Below are positions 1 to 8,047 of a stretch of DNA of 64,000 nt, piece after piece. Within the stretch, counting starts at the first letter, position 1. Every line of letters starts with the position of its first letter. Below the pieces are notes generated by a model. That model searched no databases. It was not told the origin of the DNA and saw nothing but the letters and a program-made list of their open reading frames with translations. The stretch comes from G965233625 sp965233625 (GTDB lineage: Bacteria; Planctomycetota; Planctomycetia; Pirellulales; Pirellulaceae). Location: positions 7,316,001 through 7,380,000 of the forward strand of contig OZ247499.1 in the NCBI GenBank assembly GCA_965233625.1, in the 5' to 3' direction. The position numbers and the translations under genes were made by a program.

Positions 1-1
1 C

Positions 2-79
2 CTGCCAGAAACGATGAACACGGTTGTGTACCGCAACCTGGGCGATCGTGCCGATGGTCAGGTCACACAGGTTCCATAG
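2..79 (+). CDS. C-terminal fragment of a possible DUF1559 (pilin-like) protein
   Basis: An open frame enters from the left edge and ends at TAG 77-79, giving about 25 residues that include VVYRNLGDRADG and end QVTQVP. The pattern of a short hydrophobic stretch, then LG.R.DG, resembles the end of planctomycete DUF1559 proteins, which carry a pilin-type N-terminus. Those genes are often followed by a small transthyretin-like lipoprotein, as here. The fragment is too short for a firm call. A terminator-like hairpin follows directly. Confidence 0.4.
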   Translation: MPETMNTVVYRNLGDRADGQVTQVP

Positions 80-112
80 TCGCGACAACTGCTGCTAAAT
101 CTGTTACAGCGT

Positions 113-145
113 ACCCGGCTGCGATCTACGTAGCCGGGTCTTTTT
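113..145 (+). terminator. Rho-independent terminator
   Basis: An 8-bp perfect stem (ACCCGGCT at 113-120 with AGCCGGGT at 132-139), an 11-base loop and a C plus five T at 140-145. It lies 34 bases after the stop of the left-edge gene and before the lipoprotein start, so it probably separates the two transcripts. Confidence 0.75.
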
Positions 146-179
146 ATTGCTTACCAACTTTGACTGTGAGAATTATTTG

Positions 180-557
180 ATGAAACAGCGTATTTTCAGC
201 ATTCAGCCATTTCTTTTAATTGCCATTGTTCTTGGTTGCGGGTTAACCGGCTGCGGGAGTGGGGCCTCCCTGAAAGGCACGCTTACGATGGACGGCGCGC
301 CTGTTCAAGGTGGATCACTGACGTTTGTTCCTGTGGAAGAAGGCAAACCAGCGTCAACAACGGTCAATACCGATGGCACATTCGACCTGACTGGCGTACC
401 GCTGGGCAAGGTGAAAGTCAACTACAGCCCACCAACGGGCGAATCGGATGCGCACGGTCAAGCAGAGAAGTCGCCCTACGCCGGAGCGAAGCTAAACCCT
501 GCTGAGATCGAAGTTACGTCCGGCGCAACGCTTGAGTTGAAGCTGGAAAAGAAATAG
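180..557 (+). CDS. Small lipoprotein with transthyretin/carboxypeptidase-regulatory-like fold
   Basis: A 125-residue protein. The start at 180 (MKQRIFS) is preferred over an in-frame ATG at 147 because it places a normal lipoprotein signal at the N-terminus, ending in lipobox LTGC; 147 lies inside or against the terminator hairpin. The mature part has G-x-L/V-x-x-x-G-x-P-V spacing (KGTLTMDGAPVQGG), a DGTF turn and alternating beta strands, typical of carboxypeptidase regulatory-like domains. It should be anchored to a membrane by the lipidated Cys. Proteins of this type commonly sit next to DUF1559 genes in planctomycetes; their role is unknown. Confidence 0.75.
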   Translation: MKQRIFSIQPFLLIAIVLGCGLTGCGSGASLKGTLTMDGAPVQGGSLTFVPVEEGKPASTTVNTDGTFDLTGVPLGKVKVNYSPPTGESDAHGQAEKSPYAGAKLNPAEIEVTSGATLELKLEKK

Positions 558-587
558 GCACGCTGCTTCACACTGCAACGCATTTCC

Positions 588-1523
588 TTAGCTCTCAGCG
601 TACCGCGTCAGCAATGCGAGGGAGCCTATGCCGTAGAAGGTGTATTCGACATCTTCTGCCTGGTCCCACTCGGCGGCCTGGAAGCCGCCGTCTGGTTGTT
701 GCAGTTGGGTGAGGAACCGATGGACGGCGGGTAGATCTATCTCCTGGGCGCCGCCGAGATCTTCGAGCGTCAGTAGCCCGGTGAAAGTGCTGAGTACATC
801 GGCAATGGGGATCCGGGTGTTGGCGCGTAATCCGCCTTCACCGGTTTGCATGTCGTAGAGAAAGTCGATTGTGTCTTCGGCTATCTCCGGGCTGATCATG
901 TCTAGAATCTTCAGGCAGCCGATGGCGGCGGCGGTGGGGTTGGTGCCGGCGCGTTTGCTGACACGCATCTCCAGAAAGCCACCCTCTTCATGTCGCCTGG
1001 AAAGTATGAATCTGCCGGCCAGTTCTGGTTGCGGCGTTGGCAGTTCTAATAACTCGTGCGAAAGCATAACCAGGAAAGTGTGGTACGTGCTGCTTGCCCG
1101 GCCCTGCGGCCCTTTGGCGTAGCCGCCGTCGTCGCGACGTAGCGTCTCGAAGTGGTCGCCGATTTTCTGTTTCCAGCCGCCGGCCAGATGGTCGAAGACA
1201 TCGATACCGGCTGCAGATCGCAGCAGCGCGGCGCCGTAGAGCAGCGAGAGAAAGTCGACAATCGTTTCCTGGCCAGTCATCTTCTGGCGGATGAACCTGG
1301 CAGCACGTTCTGCCGGTTCTCCATCAAGCAGCCCCAGAATCGCCATGCTGCGCAGCGCGAATCCGGTGTAGTACAGATCGCTTTCGCCCATGCGGCCGGC
1401 GAACCCGCCATCTTCTCGCTGCTGTTTCAGCAAGAAGTCACTGTGGGCGTCGCGGATTCCGGCAGGAAGTTCGGCAACACCAGTAGCGAGCCGGACGGTA
1501 AGATCAGTCAGGTATGCGGACAT
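588..1523 (-). CDS. Prenyltransferase/squalene-oxidase repeat protein
   Basis: A 311-residue protein when started at the ATG at 1523 (MSAYLTDL). A longer frame to 1640 exists, but its added 39 residues are Arg/Cys-rich and overlap the divergent kinase gene. At least five repeats with the core [QR]xx[DE]GG[FYL] occur at roughly 50-residue spacing (REDGGF near residue 37, then RDDGGY, HEEGGF, GEGGL, PDGGF). This is the alpha-alpha barrel repeat of protein prenyltransferase beta subunits and terpene cyclases. I did not identify a full set of zinc ligands, so enzymatic prenyl transfer is not assured. There is no signal peptide, so it is probably cytoplasmic. It is divergent from the sensor kinase with a 72-bp gap. 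Confidence 0.7.
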   Translation of the reverse strand: MSAYLTDLTVRLATGVAELPAGIRDAHSDFLLKQQREDGGFAGRMGESDLYYTGFALRSMAILGLLDGEPAERAARFIRQKMTGQETIVDFLSLLYGAALLRSAAGIDVFDHLAGGWKQKIGDHFETLRRDDGGYAKGPQGRASSTYHTFLVMLSHELLELPTPQPELAGRFILSRRHEEGGFLEMRVSKRAGTNPTAAAIGCLKILDMISPEIAEDTIDFLYDMQTGEGGLRANTRIPIADVLSTFTGLLTLEDLGGAQEIDLPAVHRFLTQLQQPDGGFQAAEWDQAEDVEYTFYGIGSLALLTRYAES

Positions 1524-1595
1524 ATCACCAGGATAAACCGCGCTGCACCGCAGGAACACCCGTCCACGCCGCCAGAAGATACGCGAAGAACGTCT

Positions 1596-3017
1596 ATGTC
1601 GCACGCAGAAACATCCGCAGCTGCCGGCGCCGGCGACCATTCCCGTCCGACGGCCCGCCGCTGGCCTCTTTGGTTGCAGATCCTGTTGCCGATGGCCGCG
1701 GTGTTATCGGCGACGCTGGTCGTGGTAAGCGTTCTTAACGCCTGGCTGGCGACCACCAGTTCGCAGCGGCGGATCGAAGAGCAACTGCGCAGTGTCGCCC
1801 GCACGTTTGAGAATACGAACTTTCCACTTGGCGTCACGGTGTTGCAGCAGACACACGGGCTGACGGGCGCACATTTTGAAGTCGCGACATTGGCTGGTGA
1901 GCATCTTGCGGCCAGCGATCCGCGGTTCACCCCGCCCGCTGCTGAAACGCCGCCGCAGAACTGGCAGGAGTTGAAGCTGGATTCGCAAGTGAAGGTCGGC
2001 GAAGAACGATTTTTTCACGCAGCGGTGGTGATCGACCGCCGGCCGGTGGGTGGCGGGCAGCAGGTGCTGCATGTCTTCTATCCGCTGCAATCCTGGATCG
2101 ACGCCCGCAACCAGGCGATCTGGCCGCCACTGCTGACGGGGTGCAGTGCTTTGCTGTTGCTGACCGTTGTTACTGCAATGGTTGCGGCCCGGGTAACGTC
2201 GCCGCTTTCGCGTTTGAAACAGCAGGTGGAACGTATCGCGGGGGGCGACTTTCACGCCCTGGAGCCCGGCGACCGCAACGATGAACTGCGCGACCTGGGC
2301 GATAGCATCAACCGCATGGCGGCCATGTTGCGCAAGTACGGTCAGGAAGTCAGACGTAACGAACGGTTGCGTGCGCTCGGCCAGCTCGGCGGCGGCATCG
2401 CTCATCAAATGCGCAACGCTGCTACGGGCGCCCGCATGGCGCTGGATCTGCACGCGCGCGATCACGCAGTCGAAGATGATGAGAATCTTGAGGTCGCCAC
2501 CAGGCAGCTAACGCTCATGGAGCAGCATCTGCGCCGCTTCCTGCACACAGGGGCGCCGGCGGGCGATTTCGCGCCGGTTGATCTGGGCGAACTCGTGCAG
2601 ACCGTGCTGCCGCTGGTTCAGCCCGTCGCCACACATACCGGGATCGACGTGCGATTCATGCCGCCAACGGAAGTTGTGCCGGTATCGGGCGACCGTGGCG
2701 AACTGGAACAACTCTTAATCAACCTGCTTCTTAACGCCATCGAAGCGGCTCCCGGCGGCGGTGGACAGCCCGTCGTGCGGATCGAACTCTCGCAGCTCAA
2801 CAACGCAGCCGCCCTGCACATCTTTGATAACGGCCCCGGTCCGGCAGACCCGGACGCACCGCTCTTCGACCCGCTGGTCAGCGAAAAGCCAGACGGCGCC
2901 GGCCTCGGGCTGCCCGTTTCCCGCGACATCGCCCAGCAGCATGGCGGTGACATAACCTGGCGCCGCGTCGATGAGGAAACCTGCTTCCGCGTTGAATTGC
3001 CGCTGCTGCAAGATTAG
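1596..3017 (+). CDS. Membrane sensor histidine kinase (HAMP, HisKA, HATPase)
   Basis: A 473-residue protein starting MSHAETSA at 1596. Two membrane segments (about residues 25-47 and 175-197) enclose a periplasmic sensor of about 130 residues. A HAMP-like linker starting SPLSRLKQQVERIAGG follows. The H-box is GGGIAHQMRNAA, with His as the likely phosphoacceptor. The ATPase has an N-box (LLINLLLNAIEAA), G1 box DNGPGP and G2 box GAGLGLPVS. These are complete transmitter features. No response regulator is adjacent, so this is an orphan kinase whose partner and signal cannot be deduced. The upstream reading frame back to 1152 is antisense to the prenyltransferase-repeat gene and is not part of the protein. 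Confidence 0.9.
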   Translation: MSHAETSAAAGAGDHSRPTARRWPLWLQILLPMAAVLSATLVVVSVLNAWLATTSSQRRIEEQLRSVARTFENTNFPLGVTVLQQTHGLTGAHFEVATLAGEHLAASDPRFTPPAAETPPQNWQELKLDSQVKVGEERFFHAAVVIDRRPVGGGQQVLHVFYPLQSWIDARNQAIWPPLLTGCSALLLLTVVTAMVAARVTSPLSRLKQQVERIAGGDFHALEPGDRNDELRDLGDSINRMAAMLRKYGQEVRRNERLRALGQLGGGIAHQMRNAATGARMALDLHARDHAVEDDENLEVATRQLTLMEQHLRRFLHTGAPAGDFAPVDLGELVQTVLPLVQPVATHTGIDVRFMPPTEVVPVSGDRGELEQLLINLLLNAIEAAPGGGGQPVVRIELSQLNNAAALHIFDNGPGPADPDAPLFDPLVSEKPDGAGLGLPVSRDIAQQHGGDITWRRVDEETCFRVELPLLQD

Positions 3018-3038
3018 TTCATTCAACTGGGAATCGAT

Positions 3039-3497
3039 ATGCCGCAATCCCTTGCGAAACTTACGATACACCTCACGTTTTCCACTCTGAACCGGAAGGC
3101 ATATTTGCGCAATTCAGCCTTTCGAAATGAGTTATGCGCCTACATGGCAACGGTGCTTGCGAACAACGCGGATTCGCCTGCGATTATTGTCAACGGTCAT
3201 GAAGACCATGTGCATGCGTTGTTTACGTTAAGCCGAAAAGTACCGTTGATGAAAGTTGTTCAGGAAGCGAAATCGCGTACAAGCAGGTGGGCAAAGCAGC
3301 ATCCTCATGGAACAGCAGGCTTTGCATGGCAAGCGGGGTACGCTGCCTTCTCCGTTAGCGAATCAAACCTGTTGCAAGTCAAGCAGTACATCGCGAATCA
3401 GGAGGAGCATCACCAGCGATTAACATTTCAGGATGAATACCGGGCAATTTGCAAAAAGCACGGCATTGAAGTGGATGAAAGGTATGTCTGGGATTAG
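3039..3497 (+). CDS. REP-associated/IS200-like tyrosine (HUH) transposase
   Basis: A 152-residue protein with the Y1 transposase core: an HUH motif (His57-Val-His59 within HEDHVHAL) and a downstream helix with candidate nucleophile Tyr117 (VKQYIANQEEHH), followed by the HHxxxTFQ block seen in this family. Such enzymes nick and join single-stranded DNA by a 5'-phosphotyrosine intermediate. The length matches a complete single-domain protein. No flanking TnpB or left/right IS200 ends were recognised. Instead the gene is followed by a cluster of short hairpins (3526-3747), which fits a RAYT with its REP elements rather than an autonomous insertion sequence. It starts 21 bases after the kinase stop. 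Confidence 0.85.
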   Translation: MPQSLAKLTIHLTFSTLNRKAYLRNSAFRNELCAYMATVLANNADSPAIIVNGHEDHVHALFTLSRKVPLMKVVQEAKSRTSRWAKQHPHGTAGFAWQAGYAAFSVSESNLLQVKQYIANQEEHHQRLTFQDEYRAICKKHGIEVDERYVWD

Positions 3498-3525
3498 GCC
3501 GGATTGTTGACCTGGAAATAAGTTC

Positions 3526-3747
3526 GCCCCGTTGGGGCTATTGGGGGTATGGTTTGCTTCTAGGAACCAGGGCTAACGCCCTTCGCTGACTTAATTACGG
3601 CCCTTCGGGCCTGGACGCTAAGGTAAAGCAAGCTGTGCGCGAAAGCCCCACCGGGGCGCGTTTAGGTCAGCGAAGGGCGCTAGCCCTGGAATGATGTGTG
3701 ATGCGACAGGCGGCAAGGCGCGACGTCTCAATGAGCCCCATCGGGGC
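3526..3747. repeat. REP/BIME-like hairpin cluster beside the transposase gene
   Basis: Three hairpins of the form GCCCC-N3-GGGGC lie at 3526-3538, 3645-3657 and 3735-3747, with a GGCCC-TTC-GGGCC hairpin at 3599-3611. A 24-base inverted repeat (3567-3590 and 3666-3689, one mismatch) encloses the middle of the cluster. This is the head-to-head arrangement of bacterial interspersed mosaic elements. The cluster fills the gap between the transposase and the convergent methyltransferase gene, so it may also stop transcription from both sides. Confidence 0.75.
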
Positions 3748-3765
3748 GGTTTTACCAGATACACA

Positions 3766-4857
3766 TCAAAACGCAGCGTGTTGCAGGACCATGCAGTGGG
3801 TGCGGTATTCGATCTGGCTGCGGTCGTGGATCTGCAATTTCCAGGGAACATTGTCTTGTTCGGCGATGATCTGCATGGCGGCGTGTGGCTGCTCCTGGCG
3901 CCAGGCTTGAAGCAGTTCGCGTAGTACCGTAGGGCCGTCGCCCCGGTGCGGACCGCGTTGCGAATGACCGCCGATCCAGCTTTCGAGAGGCGTGGCGCCG
4001 CTGGACCAGTCGTATGGGCAGGTGAGAAGCAGCTTTCCGCCTGGGGCTAGTAGTCGGCTGGCGGCACGTAGAAGTTCCCACGGTGAGGGTGTCGAGTCCA
4101 GCACATTTAACGCAACGATGGTCTGAAAGGCATTCTCGCCGAAAGGCGCCGCGGTGGCGTCGGCCAGCCAGTACGTAGGCTCGACCACCTGCGGTGGCAG
4201 ATCGAATTCCACGCGGTCGTAGACAACGCCCGTGCGGCGCAGCGGGAAACGCACGCGATGCTCGCGCGCAGCGGTTGCGGCGATCTTCAACAGGGGGAAG
4301 TTTAGTTCAATGCCGGTCACGGTCTGTTCCAGTCGCCGGGCCAGTTCCCGCGCCACGCCGCCGGCGCCGCATCCAATTTCTAGCACCGGGCCGTGAACAT
4401 CGCCCGCCATCTCTATGCAGGCATCAAGCAGCCCGAAGATCGAACCATTGCCCGTTGGCATCTGCGTACCGTCGCCGTAGTGGCTGCGGCCATAGGTGCT
4501 CTGTTGCTGCCGGGCTGCGTCGAAGGGACCGCCGGGGCCGGCGCAGTCGGCAAGAATGCTTTCGAGCGATGCGGCCAGGTCATCCCGGGCGGTGACCAGT
4601 TGTAGATGTTTGCTTAGATACTGCCGGACGTCCGGCAGGACAAACGGCACGCCGTCGATCACGGGAAATTCATGCATGCAGGTTTCCCGTGTGCAGTGCA
4701 GCACCCCGTGCAGCAGATGACCGGCAGCTTCGACTTCCCGGATGGCGATCCGCAGTGGCGCCGGGCCTTGTGCAAGGCAGACGGGGCAGACCGCAGCAAC
4801 GGTTTCGAAGGATTGTAGGAGCAACCGCAGGCTTCCTTTCGCCGTAGTAGGTTCCAT
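3766..4857 (-). CDS. SAM-dependent methyltransferase with N-terminal zinc-ribbon-like region
   Basis: A 363-residue protein from the ATG at 4857 (MEPTTAKG). An ATG at 4908 would add 17 residues; neither start has a clear ribosome site. The N-terminus carries CPVC and then HCTRETC followed by EFPVIDGVPFVL, the pattern of a Trm112-like zinc ribbon. The C-terminal half is a class I methyltransferase: motif I VLEIGCGAGG, a DATAAPF loop, and APGGKLLLTCP after motif III. The substrate is unknown. The context (REP cluster downstream, divergent ABC operon upstream) gives no hint. Confidence 0.7.
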   Translation of the reverse strand: MEPTTAKGSLRLLLQSFETVAAVCPVCLAQGPAPLRIAIREVEAAGHLLHGVLHCTRETCMHEFPVIDGVPFVLPDVRQYLSKHLQLVTARDDLAASLESILADCAGPGGPFDAARQQQSTYGRSHYGDGTQMPTGNGSIFGLLDACIEMAGDVHGPVLEIGCGAGGVARELARRLEQTVTGIELNFPLLKIAATAAREHRVRFPLRRTGVVYDRVEFDLPPQVVEPTYWLADATAAPFGENAFQTIVALNVLDSTPSPWELLRAASRLLAPGGKLLLTCPYDWSSGATPLESWIGGHSQRGPHRGDGPTVLRELLQAWRQEQPHAAMQIIAEQDNVPWKLQIHDRSQIEYRTHCMVLQHAAF

Positions 4858-5135
4858 TTTCTGAACTGGCAGATTGCAGCTATGCAGGTGCGTGTTTATA
4901 GTACACATCCGCCCGGATGATAGCGATAACCGCTTGATCCAAGGTGCTTTACCGCAATCTGCGGGAATTTATCCCGCGGGCCGAACCAGACCGCCACCCA
5001 CTGCGTAATGCAGTCAAAACTGCGCCGCGCAAGCAGTGCTGTCGTGTCGTGACTTTTCATCCAAGGCCAGGCTCCTGGCCGACGACTTTCGCCCCAGATT
5101 CTCACCCCTGTCCATCGCTGTTAAGGGACCCTGCC

Positions 5136-6065
5136 ATGACGGCCGAAGCCGCCCCGACTGAAGTAAAACCAAAGACAGCAACGGCGACCGACGTTGTTGT
5201 GGAAACGCAGGCACTTGGCAAGATTTACCGCGACTTCTGGGGTCGTCAGAAGGTGCAGGCGCTGAAAGCGCTGGATCTGGAAGTGCGGCGTGGCGAAATC
5301 TTCGGTCTGCTGGGGCCGAACGGTTCTGGTAAAAGCACCACGTTGAAACTGCTTCTGGGTCTGCTATTCCCCACCAGTGGGCGGGCTCTGGTGCTGGGGC
5401 AGGAAGCAACGGAAGTCCGCAAGAACGAACGCATCGGCTATCTGCCGGAAGAATCGTACCTCTACAAGTTTCTTAATGCAGAGGAAACGCTCGACTTTTA
5501 CGGCCGGCTGTTTGATATGACTCCCGCGGTCCGCAAGCAGCGGATTGATAACCTCATCGCCCAGATGGGGCTGGGTTGGGCCAGGCACCGTAAGCTGAAA
5601 GAATTCTCCAAAGGTATGACCCGGCGTATCGGCTTGGCGCAGGCTCTGATTAACGACCCGGAACTGGTCTTTCTGGACGAACCAACTTCCGGCCTGGACC
5701 CGATCGGTACGCGGGAAATGAAAGATATTATCCTGCGGCTGCGGGACCAGGGTAAGACGGTCATTATGTGCAGCCATCTGCTGGCTGACGTGCAGGATGT
5801 CTGCGACCGCATTGCGATTCTGCATCAGGGCGAGTTGAAAGAGCTTGGCGCCGTATCCTCGCTGTTGAAGGTGCAGGATATGACGGAAGTGAAAGCCAGC
5901 GGCCTGTCGCCTGAGGCGGAAGAGGAAATCAAAGCGGTAATCGCTAAGCACAACGGCAACCTGCTTTCGATGGACAATCCGACAACCACGCTGGAAGAGC
6001 TGTTCCTGTCCATTGTCCGCGATAGCGAAGCCCGGCCCGGCCGCCGCGCTACTGAACGCAAGTAA
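5136..6065 (+). CDS. ABC transporter ATP-binding protein
   Basis: A 309-residue ATPase from the ATG at 5136 (MTAEAAPTE), after an N-terminal tail of about 20 Ala/Thr/Pro-rich residues. Walker A is GPNGSGKST (residues 60-68), the signature is a variant FSKGMTRR (about 158-165), Walker B is LVFLDEP (about 178-184) and the H-loop is CSHLL. It groups by eye with CcmA/GldA-type exporters driving ABC-2 permeases. The next gene, 62 bases on, encodes such a permease, and a third membrane-anchored protein overlaps that one, so the three probably form one complex. Confidence 0.9.
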   Translation: MTAEAAPTEVKPKTATATDVVVETQALGKIYRDFWGRQKVQALKALDLEVRRGEIFGLLGPNGSGKSTTLKLLLGLLFPTSGRALVLGQEATEVRKNERIGYLPEESYLYKFLNAEETLDFYGRLFDMTPAVRKQRIDNLIAQMGLGWARHRKLKEFSKGMTRRIGLAQALINDPELVFLDEPTSGLDPIGTREMKDIILRLRDQGKTVIMCSHLLADVQDVCDRIAILHQGELKELGAVSSLLKVQDMTEVKASGLSPEAEEEIKAVIAKHNGNLLSMDNPTTTLEELFLSIVRDSEARPGRRATERK

Positions 6066-6127
6066 ACGCGCCGTCTCGTTCCGCCACGCACACCCACCGT
6101 TAAGCACGTACGACTGGTTCCCGCCCC

Positions 6128-8047
6128 ATGTCATTTGACGATATTCAAACGCTGACCTTTGCCGAGTGGCTGCCCGAGGCGGCGCTCTATTTCCTGGCCA
6201 TTCTCGGCGTGCTGAGCCTTGCCGGACTGTTCATCGGCTACCTGGCCGCTGCGATGCAGCATGGTCCGGTCGAAGGTGTGAATGTGACGGCGAAAACCGT
6301 CTTCAACGGCGTGTCAGAACTGATGATGTCGCCCCGCCGGATCTGGGCGTTGACGCTGTTGGCCATTAAAGAATCGATCCGGCGCTATGTGCTGGTGGTG
6401 TTTGTGGTGTTCGTATTCATCATCCTGTTTGCAGGGTGGTTCCTGGATTCGAGCAGCGACAATCCAGCGCGGGTTTATTTGAGCTTTGTATTAACGGCGT
6501 CAAACTACCTGACGCTGGTGCTGGCATTGTTCCTGTCCGCATTCAGTCTGCCATCCGATATCGAAACACGCACGATTTACACCATCGTGACAAAGCCGGT
6601 GCTGGCAATGGAGATTGTGCTGGGACGCATCTTCGGCTTCACACTGGTAGGCACGGCGATGCTGGTGCCGATGTGTATCATCAGCTACTTCTTCGTGACC
6701 CGCGGCCTGGCCCACAATCACGAAGTCGATGCGGTGGCGGTGGCCGGAAAACTAACTGCCGGAACAGACGTTGAAGTCAAGGCCGACGACACGACCATCA
6801 ATAGCGGCCACCGGCACGAAGTGATTGTGGAGCCCGATGGCACGGTTCGCCTGGAACACGCCAAAGGGCACACGCATCCCGTTACCGTCAGCGGTGAGGG
6901 AGCGAACGCCGTTTACACGGTCGGCCAGCCGCGTGGACATCTGCAATCCCGCGTGCCGTTGATCGGTAAACTGCGATTTTTGGATTCGGCCGGCCGTCCC
7001 GGCAAGGGTATCAATGTTGGCGAAGAATGGGCGTACCGTAATTACATTGAAGGTGACTCGCTGGCCGCTGCCATTTACGAATTCGAAGGCGTTTACGCAG
7101 ACGACTTCGCCCGCAGCTTGACCGAAGCGGAACAGGCGGCGTTAGATAAAAAAGAAAAGGATCGCAGCCCCGAAGAACAGACGCTTGCTGATTCGGCCAG
7201 CTTGAAACAGGGGCTGCCGCTGGAACTGACGCTGGCTGTTTTCCGTACGCACAAGGGAAATATTGAACGCCGGATCGTGGGCGAAATTGTCGTCCGCCAC
7301 CCCGATAGCTCGAAGAAGCTGCAATCGGAGCGGCTGCCGTTTGTGTCTGAAGAATTCTCCACGCAGCGCATCTCGATCCCCCGCAAACTCAAACGGCAGG
7401 ATGTGGATGGTCGCCTTGTGGATGTCGATCTCTACGATGATCTGACGCAGGACGGTAAGGTGGAAATCGTCATCTACTGTGCCGAGCGGGGGCAGTATTT
7501 TGGCATGGCCCAGCACGACGTTTATATCCGTGCTTCAGAAACATCGTTCGCCTGGAACTTTATCAAAGCACACATCAGCATCTGGCTGGTGATGGTCCTG
7601 GTCATCTGTCTGGGTGTCACCGGCAGCACGCTGATGAAAGGCCCGGTGGCGATGATCTGCACCTTCATGCTGATCATCATGGGCTTCTTCAAATCGTTTA
7701 TTAACGATGTTGCCAACGCGGTTTTGTTCCAGCAGAAAACGGCTTGGGGGGGCGGTCCGATTGAGTCCATTGTCCGCATGGTGACGCAAAAAAGTATCAT
7801 GGTGGATCTGGATGTGCCGGGCGAAGGCGCCATCAAGCTGATTGACCAGGCGATCATGGGGTCGGTCTATCTCACCAGCTTTATGCTGCCTGACTTCGCC
7901 AGCTTTAACACTTCAAAATTCGTAGCGTACGGCTTCAACATTGATGGCAGTACGCTGATGATTCAGTTTGCTCAAACCCTGGCGTTCTTCTTGACGCTGA
8001 CGGTCGCAAGCTACTTCTTCCTCCGCACGCGGGAACTGGCCAAATGA
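6128..8047 (+). CDS. ABC-2 type permease with large extracytoplasmic insert
   Basis: A 639-residue membrane protein. Hydrophobic segments lie near residues 15-40, 85-110, 120-145, 170-195, 485-510, 515-535 and 612-635. Between the fourth and fifth is a soluble region of nearly 290 residues with a His-rich patch around residue 225 (GHRHE, GHTHP). It shares an operon with the upstream ATPase and overlaps the next gene by four bases (ATGA at 8044-8047). ABC-2 permeases of this type export lipids, glycans or proteins; the substrate here is unknown. The insert suggests a periplasmic docking or sensing function (inference). Confidence 0.8.
   Translation: MSFDDIQTLTFAEWLPEAALYFLAILGVLSLAGLFIGYLAAAMQHGPVEGVNVTAKTVFNGVSELMMSPRRIWALTLLAIKESIRRYVLVVFVVFVFIILFAGWFLDSSSDNPARVYLSFVLTASNYLTLVLALFLSAFSLPSDIETRTIYTIVTKPVLAMEIVLGRIFGFTLVGTAMLVPMCIISYFFVTRGLAHNHEVDAVAVAGKLTAGTDVEVKADDTTINSGHRHEVIVEPDGTVRLEHAKGHTHPVTVSGEGANAVYTVGQPRGHLQSRVPLIGKLRFLDSAGRPGKGINVGEEWAYRNYIEGDSLAAAIYEFEGVYADDFARSLTEAEQAALDKKEKDRSPEEQTLADSASLKQGLPLELTLAVFRTHKGNIERRIVGEIVVRHPDSSKKLQSERLPFVSEEFSTQRISIPRKLKRQDVDGRLVDVDLYDDLTQDGKVEIVIYCAERGQYFGMAQHDVYIRASETSFAWNFIKAHISIWLVMVLVICLGVTGSTLMKGPVAMICTFMLIIMGFFKSFINDVANAVLFQQKTAWGGGPIESIVRMVTQKSIMVDLDVPGEGAIKLIDQAIMGSVYLTSFMLPDFASFNTSKFVAYGFNIDGSTLMIQFAQTLAFFLTLTVASYFFLRTRELAK

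Noticed and set aside
1152..1595. N-terminal extension of the histidine kinase frame
   Set aside because: It is antisense to the prenyltransferase-repeat gene, lacks signal or family residues, and the ATG at 1596 gives a normal sensor kinase start.
5014..5135. Upstream extension of the ABC ATPase frame from 4944
   Set aside because: The added residues (His/Arg/Pro-rich) have no counterpart in ABC ATPases; ATG 5136 gives a normal N-terminus.
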